From NCBI GenBank assembly GCA_027334785.1, contig DAHWQF010000196.1, forward strand, positions 1 through 6,530: a DNA stretch of 6,530 bases, written 5' to 3'. Under the pieces are notes generated by a model. That model was not told the DNA's origin. It saw nothing but the letters and a program-made list of their open reading frames with translations, and did not search any database. Position numbers and translations under genes: made by a program. Positions 1 to 5,424 of this stretch are shown piece by piece; within the stretch, counting starts at the first letter, position 1; each line of letters begins with the position of its first letter. Origin of the DNA: Acidimicrobiaceae bacterium (lineage in GTDB: Bacteria; Actinomycetota; Acidimicrobiia; Acidimicrobiales; Palsa-688).

Positions 1-1302
1 GCATTGCCAGGTGCCGGCCTGCTCGGGGACCGACGTTTCCCGTTGTCGTACTTCTTGCACCATCTTCCCGTACGGGAGCGGGCCCACGCAACCGGCCACG
101 CCGTGCGCGAACTCTACTTGCAGGCCGGAGTCGTTGATGTGGCCGTGGAGACTGATGATACTGAGCTTCTGGCTGCGTCGGAGGCCATCTGGGAGGACCT
201 GTTTTCTACAAAGACCTATGTGACGGGCGCGCATGGTTCTCGCCATCGAGACGAGTCCATCGGGGACGCCTACGAGCTGCCGAGTGACCGCGCCTATGCC
301 GAGACGTGCGCGGCCATTGCCAGTTTCCAATGGAACTGGCGCCTCCTGCTCGCCACCGGCCGGGCGCGCTATGCCAAAGAAATGGAGCGCGTGTTTTGGA
401 ACACTGTCGCCGGTGCGGTGTCGCGGCACGGGACGGAGTTTTTCTACTCTAACACGCTCCACCTGAGGACCGATGACGACGGCGCAGACGAGTACTCTCC
501 CCGCCATCGCCAGGCCTGGTACCCGTGCGCTTGCTGCCCGCCCAACCTGGCCCGGCTGATGGCAAGCGTCCAAGCGTACCTGTTGACCAAGGACGCCAGG
601 GGGCTGCAGGTGCAGATGCCCTTCAGCGGGGCCGTCTTTACCGAAGTCCCGGGCGGCGACGCCCACCTCGCAGTGCGGACCGGTCACCCGTGGGAGGGGA
701 CAACAGATATAGAGGTGACCGGCCGCAGCTCGAGCGAGCGTTGGGACTTGTCGCTCCGCTCCCCTGAGTGGGCTCGCAAGGACGTCACGAGGGTGACGGT
801 GAACGGTGCCCCCTTGAGGCGTCTTGGGATGGCTCTTACATCAAGGTTGGCAGGCGCTGGGCCGCTGGGGACCACCTCCAAGTTTCGTGCTCCATGCCGG
901 TCCGCGTATTTGAAGCCGCACTGGAGGGTCGATGCCGTCCGAGACTGCGTCGCCGTGCAACGAGGCCCTCTGGTCTACTGTGTGGAGGCGGGTGACCTGG
1001 ACGAAGGTGTAGCTGTGGAGGATGTTGCCATGGACGCGAACCGTACACCTGAGCCGAGCACGGTCGTACCGGCTGACCTCGAGGGTTATGTTAAGGTGGC
1101 CATAGTCGCTTCGGGCCGGGCTGCCGTCGGCTCGGTCGGCCCGCTGTACTACGAGGACGGCGCAACCCAGTGGAGAGCCGAGCCGCTCGCCCTCACCTTG
1201 GTACCCTACTTCGCCCGCGGCAACCGTCCCCGGGACGCGATGCGGGTGTGGGTCCCGGTCCAGCCCGGTCAGAGCGAAGCGCAACAGACAGGGCCCACCT
1301 GA
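1..1302 (+). CDS. GH127 (DUF1680) glycoside hydrolase, beta-L-arabinofuranosidase type; 5'-partial, with an internal compensated frameshift
   Basis: This is the C-terminal two-thirds of a GH127-type enzyme. The frame is open from the first base with no convincing start, and family members are usually about 600-650 residues, so the N-terminus lies upstream. Characterised GH127 enzymes (e.g. Bifidobacterium HypBA1) release beta-linked L-arabinofuranose using a zinc-bound cysteine nucleophile. The matching residues are visible: a Glu at 253-255 (acid/base candidate), the YAETCA motif with Glu 301-303 and Cys 307-309, and CACCPPN with Cys 532-534 and 535-537. The 16-residue spacing between the two Glu equals that in HypBA1. 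C-terminal family text (QRGPLVYC near 958-981, DAMRVWVPV near 1237-1263) is present. Residues encoded by about 814-918 do not fit the family because the frame is shifted there (separate entry). It is followed 16 bases later by GH31. Family is secure; substrate is not, since some relatives act on other plant sugars such as aceric acid. Confidence 0.87.
   Translation, partial: ALPGAGLLGDRRFPLSYFLHHLPVRERAHATGHAVRELYLQAGVVDVAVETDDTELLAASEAIWEDLFSTKTYVTGAHGSRHRDESIGDAYELPSDRAYAETCAAIASFQWNWRLLLATGRARYAKEMERVFWNTVAGAVSRHGTEFFYSNTLHLRTDDDGADEYSPRHRQAWYPCACCPPNLARLMASVQAYLLTKDARGLQVQMPFSGAVFTEVPGGDAHLAVRTGHPWEGTTDIEVTGRSSSERWDLSLRSPEWARKDVTRVTVNGAPLRRLGMALTSRLAGAGPLGTTSKFRAPCRSAYLKPHWRVDAVRDCVAVQRGPLVYCVEAGDLDEGVAVEDVAMDANRTPEPSTVVPADLEGYVKVAIVASGRAAVGSVGPLYYEDGATQWRAEPLALTLVPYFARGNRPRDAMRVWVPVQPGQSEAQQTGPT
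809..920 (+). other. Compensating frameshift pair inside the GH127 gene
   Basis: Up to base 813 frame 1 reads a normal beta-sandwich strand ending VTVNGAP. After that, frame 1 gives Arg/Ala/Gly/Thr-rich text unlike the family, while frame 3 from 813 gives LEASWDGSYIKVGRRW followed by AAGDHLQVSCSMPVRVFEA. That is the expected GH127 pattern (G-Y...R-W..GD.....MPVR..EA). From about 919 frame 1 is again family-like (HWRVDAVRDCVAVQRGP). The first shift sits in a run of five C (809-813), where one added C restores frame. The second lies in 915-918, where removing one base restores frame. No stop interrupts either frame between them, so the gene stays open. It may be a real compensated mutation or two consensus errors. 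Confidence 0.85.
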
Positions 1303-1306
1303 GGGC

Positions 1307-1311
1307 GAGGA
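1307..1311 (+). promoter_or_regulatory. Ribosome-binding site for GH31
   Basis: GAGGA lies 7 bases before the ATG at 1319 and just after the GH127 stop at 1300-1302. It supports this start and suggests GH31 is translated from the same transcript as GH127. Confidence 0.7.
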
Positions 1312-1318
1312 AAACGAA

Positions 1319-3334
1319 ATGGCAACCTTTGTGGGCGACAGGTCCGGCGTCACGGTATACGAGGGCCAGGAAGTGGTCCGGGTCGAAGCGTGGGGAGACC
1401 ATAGCGCGCGGGTGCGCTCCACGCTCGGGCCGTCCACGGCTGAGACACCCGGGAGCGCCTTGGGCGAGGCCGGGCCTACCCAAGCGAGGGTCGAGATCTC
1501 TGGTGACCGAGCACGCGTGCGCAACGGCAGGCTCGTGGTCGAGGTGCTGGACCGCAGTAGCGGGGATTTCCCCTCCCCGCCCTTGGTGCGGTTTCTTGGC
1601 GGGGGTGGTGACAGCGAGCTATTTGGCGAGCGCCCCTCCCATTTCGCCTCGCCCCCACCCCGCCGCTATGGCATTAGTAGCAGTAGCCTCTACCGCTGCG
1701 AGGTCACATTCGACGCCTTCCCGGGCGAGCGTATCTACGGGCTGGGCCAGCACCAGCACGGCTTGTTGGACCAAAAGGGTACTGTGATCGACCTGGTCCA
1801 ACGCAACACCGAGGTTTGTATACCTTTCGCCCTGTCCAGCCGGGGCTACGGGTTCTTGTGGAACATGCCGGGTGTAGGCCGTGTCGAACTCGCTGCCAAC
1901 CGTACAAGGTGGGTGGCAGATGGGGCTCGCCAGATCGACTATTGGGTGACTACGGGGCTCACGCCCGCCGAGATCGTCAGCCGTTATTCGACCATGACCG
2001 GGTTGGCCCCCATGATGCCTGATTGGGCGAGCGGCTTTTGGCAGTCGAAACTGCGTTACCGGACGCAGCAGGAGCTCCTCGAGGTGGCCCGTGAGCACAA
2101 GCGCCGGGGCCTCCCGCTCTCGGTCATCGTGATCGACTACTTTCATTGGACTCGCCAAGGTGAATGGAAATTCGACCCGGCTGAGTGGCCGGACCCTCAA
2201 GCCATGGTCGATGAGCTGAGGGCTTTGGGCATCGAGGTGATGGTGTCGATCTGGCCAACCGTGAACCCTGCCAGTGAGAACTATGCCGAAATGGACAAGC
2301 GAGGCTTCCTGGTGGGCAATGTGCGGGGCTTGCCTTTGCACCTACCGTTCTGGGACAAGGGATTTAGCGGCCGGGCATTTGTGCGTTACTATGACGCGAC
2401 TAACCCTGAGGCGCGCCGGTACGTCTGGCATAAGGTGACCGAGGGTTACCGCCGTTACGGTATCCGGGCATTTTGGCTGGACGCGTGCGAACCGGAAACG
2501 CGCCCTGAGGACCCCGAAAGCGCACTGTACTATTTGGGCCCCGGTACCGAAGTACAAAACGTTTACCCGAGAGAGCACGCCCGCGGGTTTTACGAGAGCT
2601 TGGTGGCCGAAGAGGAAAAGGACCCCCTGCTGCTGTGCCGGTCGGCCTGGGCGGGTAGCCAGCGCTATGGGGCGGCCGTATGGTCAGGCGACATCGATTC
2701 GACCTTTGAAGCACTTGCGGCCCAGGTACCCGCCGGACTGAACATGGGCATCTCCGGCATTCCCTGGTGGACCACCGACATCGGCGGGTTTAGGGGAGGT
2801 GACCCGGGCTCGGCCTACTTCAGGGAGCTCATCGTACGCTGGTTCCAGTTCGGTGTATTTTGTCCCCTGTTCAGGCTGCACGGTGTGCGCGAGCCTGGCC
2901 CCCTCGTCGGCTCGGGCCAGACGGGAGGCCCAAATGAGGTGTGGTCCTTCGGCGACGAGGCGTACGGGATAATCCGTGAACAGCTCGCCCTGCGTGAACG
3001 GTTACGCCCGTACGTGATGGCCCAGATGGCGACAGCCAGTGCTACCGGCCTCCCGCCTATGCGCGCTCTGTTTTTGGAGTTCCCAGACGAGCCAGAGGCC
3101 TGGGAGGTACGCGACGAGTACATGTTCGGCCCGGACGTGCTTGTTGCCCCCGTCACCCGGCCAGGCGCTCTCAGCCGTGAGGTCTACCTGCCGGAGGGGG
3201 CGGACTGGCTCGACGCCTGGACCGGGGAACCAGTGAATGACACTGGCTGGTTTACGGCCGCGGCACCCTTCGAGCGCGTACCAGTCTACCTGCGACGGGG
3301 GGGTGCCTTGCAGACCCTGGCTGACCGGAAATAG
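1319..3334 (+). CDS. GH31 alpha-glycosidase (alpha-xylosidase/alpha-glucosidase-like)
   Basis: The 671-residue protein is a retaining GH31 hydrolase, which cleaves terminal alpha-linked xylose, glucose or similar sugars from oligosaccharides. Residues 1 to about 225 form the N-terminal beta-sandwich, with GLGQHQHGLLDQKG at 141-154. The (beta/alpha)8 barrel follows from about 233. Asp388 in AFWLDACEPE is the predicted nucleophile and Asp458 in VWSGD the acid/base; their 70-residue spacing resembles YicI (Asp416/Asp482). WWTTDIGGF (483-491), FRLHG (518-522) and MRALFLEFPDE (581-591) are further GH31 landmarks. The protein ends soon after the proximal C-terminal sheet (VPVYLRRGGAL, 654-664), so it lacks the distal domain of enzymes like YicI (772 residues). 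No signal peptide is seen, so it is probably cytoplasmic and acts on imported oligosaccharide. The start at 1319 has a good ribosome-binding site. The family is firm; the exact sugar specificity is inferred only loosely. Confidence 0.94.
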   Translation: MATFVGDRSGVTVYEGQEVVRVEAWGDHSARVRSTLGPSTAETPGSALGEAGPTQARVEISGDRARVRNGRLVVEVLDRSSGDFPSPPLVRFLGGGGDSELFGERPSHFASPPPRRYGISSSSLYRCEVTFDAFPGERIYGLGQHQHGLLDQKGTVIDLVQRNTEVCIPFALSSRGYGFLWNMPGVGRVELAANRTRWVADGARQIDYWVTTGLTPAEIVSRYSTMTGLAPMMPDWASGFWQSKLRYRTQQELLEVAREHKRRGLPLSVIVIDYFHWTRQGEWKFDPAEWPDPQAMVDELRALGIEVMVSIWPTVNPASENYAEMDKRGFLVGNVRGLPLHLPFWDKGFSGRAFVRYYDATNPEARRYVWHKVTEGYRRYGIRAFWLDACEPETRPEDPESALYYLGPGTEVQNVYPREHARGFYESLVAEEEKDPLLLCRSAWAGSQRYGAAVWSGDIDSTFEALAAQVPAGLNMGISGIPWWTTDIGGFRGGDPGSAYFRELIVRWFQFGVFCPLFRLHGVREPGPLVGSGQTGGPNEVWSFGDEAYGIIREQLALRERLRPYVMAQMATASATGLPPMRALFLEFPDEPEAWEVRDEYMFGPDVLVAPVTRPGALSREVYLPEGADWLDAWTGEPVNDTGWFTAAAPFERVPVYLRRGGALQTLADRK

Positions 3335-3372
3335 CCTGGAGACAAAGTGGTCGACATTTCGGCTCCCGGCAT

Positions 3373-3380
3373 GGGAAGGG
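3373..3380 (+). promoter_or_regulatory. Ribosome-binding site that sets the start of permease 1
   Basis: GGGAAGGG lies 9 bases before the ATG at 3390. The reading frame is open much further upstream, overlapping GH31, but those codons have no comparable site and would add about 50 residues unlike a permease N-terminus. The 3390 start is therefore preferred. The first GGGA could pair with TCCC at 3364-3367 in a small 4-bp hairpin, too weak to call regulatory. Confidence 0.65.
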
Positions 3381-3389
3381 CCCGATGAC

Positions 3390-4397
3390 ATGGCCGGTGT
3401 GAGAGCAGCAACTGGCGTTGGCGCGGACGCAGACATTGCGCGCCAAAACGACAAGCTAGGGCCAAGCGCACGTTCTGGGAGGGGGCAGCTCACGGCTGGG
3501 CGGCGTCGGCAGCTCGCGGGCTGGCTGTTCCTGGCGCCCGCTATATTGTACCTGCTCTTCGCGTTCGCCTTGCCTATAGCTTACAACGTCATGTTGAGCT
3601 TCGAGGAAAGCTCTCCCGAGACCATAGCCAGTTTCACGGCCCCATTTGCTGGCCTTGCCAACTATCGCTTCATTCTTAGCGACCCGACCACCCAAAGCGC
3701 CATCATCCACACTTTCGAGTTCACGGCGGGGTCTCTTATTGGCCAGTTCATAATTGGGTTCACACTCGCACTTCTTTTTAGCCTACGCTTCCCCGGGCGG
3801 ACAATTGGGCGCTCCCTCATCATTGTCCCTTGGCTTGTCCCGCTCCTCGTGACCGGCGTGATCTTTAAGTTCCTGTTCCAGCTCGAAGGAGGGGCGGTCA
3901 ACCAAATCCTCCTCGACATCGGCTTGGCGCACCACCCAATTGACTGGCTGGAGACGCCCCAGTTGGGGCTGCTCACCATCCTCATCGCGAACATCTGGCT
4001 CGGGGTGCCCTTTTTTTTCCTGCTCCTCTACAGCGGCCTTCAAGATATCCCCATCGAGGTGAAGGAGGCGGCCGTCATGGACGGTGCCGGTCCCTGGCAG
4101 AGGCTCCGCCTGGTCATAGTGCCTATCATCCTCCCCGTTATCGAGGTGACCGTGCTTTTGGGGTTCGTGTTCACCGTAAAAGTGTTCGACCTCGTTGTCG
4201 CGCTCACTGGCGGGGGCCCTGCCAATGCGACGCAACTCATTACGACATGGTCCTATAACCTGTCGTTCCAGCAGTTCATCTTCGGCGAAGGCGCAGCGCT
4301 CAACAACGTGCTGCTGGTGCTGGCGTTAATTTGTGCCCCCGTCTACCTTTGGCTCAGCCGGGATTCCTTGAGGCGCAGCACCGGAGCGGCAAGATGA
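3390..4397 (+). CDS. ABC sugar transporter permease, MalF/LacF type
   Basis: This 335-residue integral membrane protein is one half of the channel of a CUT1-type carbohydrate importer. A polar N-terminal tail of about 43 residues is followed by six hydrophobic segments, roughly 45-69, 104-132, 141-163, 192-217, 239-267 and 305-323. The ATPase-docking EAA loop is clear: EAAVMDGAGPW begins at residue 226 and closes with IVPIILP near 243-249. The motif TGGGPANATQLI after segment five is typical of MalF-like subunits. The gene begins 55 bases after GH31 and its TGA overlaps the ATG of permease 2, implying coupled translation and a heterodimer. The N-terminal tail is longer than needed, so a later start is possible. 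The fourth membrane segment is encoded over a run of eight T (4011-4018). The imported sugar is inferred from the neighbouring hydrolases only. Confidence 0.94.
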   Translation: MAGVRAATGVGADADIARQNDKLGPSARSGRGQLTAGRRRQLAGWLFLAPAILYLLFAFALPIAYNVMLSFEESSPETIASFTAPFAGLANYRFILSDPTTQSAIIHTFEFTAGSLIGQFIIGFTLALLFSLRFPGRTIGRSLIIVPWLVPLLVTGVIFKFLFQLEGGAVNQILLDIGLAHHPIDWLETPQLGLLTILIANIWLGVPFFFLLLYSGLQDIPIEVKEAAVMDGAGPWQRLRLVIVPIILPVIEVTVLLGFVFTVKVFDLVVALTGGGPANATQLITTWSYNLSFQQFIFGEGAALNNVLLVLALICAPVYLWLSRDSLRRSTGAAR

Positions 4398-5227
4398 CCC
4401 GTCTGGAGAGGTCGCGAACCCTACGGCTGCTGTGCACCGTCGGGGCTATGGCTTCCCTGGTAGTGGTGCTGTTCCCCGTCTACGCCGTGGTCGTCGCCTC
4501 GTTTGAGACAACTCTGACCTTGCTCGGGAACACCTACTATTTCCTGCCGCACGCCGCGACCCTCCAGAACTATCAGGTGGTGCTGCAGGCCCAGGCCGGC
4601 CACCTGCTCACCAGCCTCATCGTTGGCGTGGGGACAGCCGTGTTGGCCTTGGTTGTGGCGGTACCAGCTGCCTATGCACTGGCGAAGTACCCCTTGCGGG
4701 TGACGGTTGTACTGGTCAGTGCGCTGCTCGTGGCTCAGATAGTCCCGTCGATCGTCATCGCCACATCGTTGTTCAAGGTCTTTCACTGGATCCACCTGCT
4801 CAACTCGTACCCCGGCCTGATCCTCGCCGACGGCACCTACGCCATACCTTTCGCCATCTTGGTGTTACGTGCGTTTTTCTTCAGCCTGCCTAACGAGGTA
4901 ATGCAGGCAGCGAGGGTCGATGGTGCTACCGAGTGGCAGACCTTCCTTCGTATCGTGGTACCACTTGGGCGCTCTGCCGTGATAACTGTTATGGTGTTCG
5001 CGTTCTTGAACGGTTGGGGGGACTTTATTTTTGCCTTGACCGTCTTAAACGGGACGACAGTCGAACCGATCACTTTGGCGATCTATACCTATCTGGGCAA
5101 CTTCACGCAGGACTGGGGTGCGGTGATGGCGTCAGTGGTGTTCGCGATAGTGCCGGCTGCGGTGATGCTGGTGGTGGCGCAGCGCTACATTGCGAGTGGC
5201 CTCACGGCTGGTTCGGTAGTGGGGTGA
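4394..5227 (+). CDS. ABC sugar transporter permease, MalG type
   Basis: This 277-residue protein is the second permease of the same importer. The start at 4394 is chosen because ATGA overlaps the previous stop (4395-4397), GGAG at 4383-4386 is 7 bases upstream, and the length matches the MalG family. Hydrophobic segments lie around 11-36, 71-98, 103-128, 141-163, 188-217 and 241-262. The EAA-type loop reads EVMQAARVDGATEW from residue 168, ending in RIVVP near 186-190; the first Ala of EAA is replaced, as is common in MalG-like proteins. The C-terminus, QRYIASGLTAGSVVG, is a strong family hallmark close to the QR-(W/Y)-I-SGLTAG-V-G ending of MalG-like permeases. It should pair with permease 1 and recruit an ATP-binding protein that is not encoded in this window. 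Confidence 0.95.
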   Translation: MTRLERSRTLRLLCTVGAMASLVVVLFPVYAVVVASFETTLTLLGNTYYFLPHAATLQNYQVVLQAQAGHLLTSLIVGVGTAVLALVVAVPAAYALAKYPLRVTVVLVSALLVAQIVPSIVIATSLFKVFHWIHLLNSYPGLILADGTYAIPFAILVLRAFFFSLPNEVMQAARVDGATEWQTFLRIVVPLGRSAVITVMVFAFLNGWGDFIFALTVLNGTTVEPITLAIYTYLGNFTQDWGAVMASVVFAIVPAAVMLVVAQRYIASGLTAGSVVG

Positions 5228-5293
5228 CGGTGGAACAGGCTACGGCGCTGTTGGGACGGGCCGCCGAGCACACGAGACGTCGTTTAGGGGGGC

Positions 5294-5329
5294 ATGGTAA
5301 TGAAAGGGGTGGTAGGCACCGCAGCATAA
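5294..5329 (+). other. Tiny ORF in the leader (possible leader peptide, doubtful)
   Basis: An ATG at 5294 opens 11 codons (MVMKGVVGTAA) ending in TAA at 5327-5329. A second in-frame ATG at 5300 is 7 bases after the purine run AGGGGGG (5286-5292), a plausible ribosome-binding site, and would give 9 codons. The inverted repeat CACCG/CGGTG (5317-5321, 5330-5334) brackets the stop, so translation could influence folding. ORFs of this size often arise by chance, and the peptide has no run of a regulatory amino acid. Confidence 0.15.
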
Positions 5330-5363
5330 CGGTGTGTTTCATGTAAGCAGTGTTTGGGGTAGA

Positions 5364-5391
5364 CTGACAGTTTCATCGGTTACATTAAGTT
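5364..5391 (+). promoter_or_regulatory. Possible promoter for the binding protein
   Basis: CTGACA (5364-5369) matches the -35 consensus TTGACA at five of six bases. After a 16-base spacer, TAAGTT (5386-5391) fits the relaxed TANNNT -10 pattern of many high-GC bacteria but only three bases of TATAAT. Transcription would begin near 5398, giving a leader of about 27 bases ending in the ribosome-binding site. One GTTTCAT copy (5370-5376) would lie in the spacer, where a repressor could act. The call rests on consensus matching only. Confidence 0.28.
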
Positions 5392-5410
5392 CTGCCGCTA
5401 GCGTAAAGAA

Positions 5411-5417
5411 AAGGAGA
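5411..5417 (+). promoter_or_regulatory. Strong ribosome-binding site of the binding protein
   Basis: AAGGAGA lies 7 bases before the ATG at 5425. It is the closest match to the ideal Shine-Dalgarno sequence in the window, consistent with high expression of a substrate-binding protein, and it fixes the start. Confidence 0.8.
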
Positions 5418-5424
5418 ACCATCA

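Larger units (their letters stand above)
5228..5424 (+). promoter_or_regulatory. 197-base intergenic leader ahead of the binding protein
   Basis: This is the only sizeable non-coding stretch in the window. It carries no protein in the family sense and no convincing intrinsic terminator. It contains three copies of TTTCAT or its complement (ATGAAA 5300-5305, TTTCAT 5337-5342 and 5371-5376), the last two within the longer direct repeat GTTTCAT (5336-5342, 5370-5376; 34-base period). It also has an inverted repeat CACCG/CGGTG (5317-5321, 5330-5334), a tiny ORF near 5294-5329, and a possible promoter near 5364-5391. Separation from the permeases suggests independent or boosted expression of the binding protein, which is normally needed in excess over the membrane subunits. 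This is inference. Confidence 0.4.

Noticed and set aside
768..995. Open frame 3 segment within GH127 that could be called a separate 75-residue protein
   Set aside because: Its middle part is the displaced GH127 sequence itself, and its ends are out-of-frame readings. It is explained by the frameshift pair, not by an overlapping gene.
841..1524. 227-codon open frame on the minus strand across the GH127/GH31 junction
   Set aside because: It spans two confident plus-strand genes, shows no family motif, and has no plausible place in the operon.
1619..2341. 240-codon open frame on the minus strand opposite GH31
   Set aside because: It lies wholly antisense to a well-supported GH31 gene, has no recognisable domain, and long antisense frames are common in GC-rich coding DNA.
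3237..3389. Upstream extension of permease 1 overlapping the GH31 end
   Set aside because: The added residues are polar, Pro/Arg-rich and out of frame with GH31. The ribosome-binding site at 3373-3380 points to the ATG at 3390.
4331..4393. Earlier ATG start for permease 2
   Set aside because: It would overlap permease 1 by 67 bases and add a 21-residue stretch that is merely the other frame of permease 1. The ATGA junction at 4394 with GGAG upstream is the usual arrangement.
5228..5290. Possible terminator after permease 2
   Set aside because: Only 4-base inverted matches (ACGA/TCGT near 5271-5282) were found, with no stable stem and no T tract.
4933..5346. 137-codon plus-strand frame overlapping the end of permease 2 and the leader
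   Set aside because: It is the out-of-frame reading of permease 2 continued into non-coding DNA, and has no hydrophobic or domain pattern.
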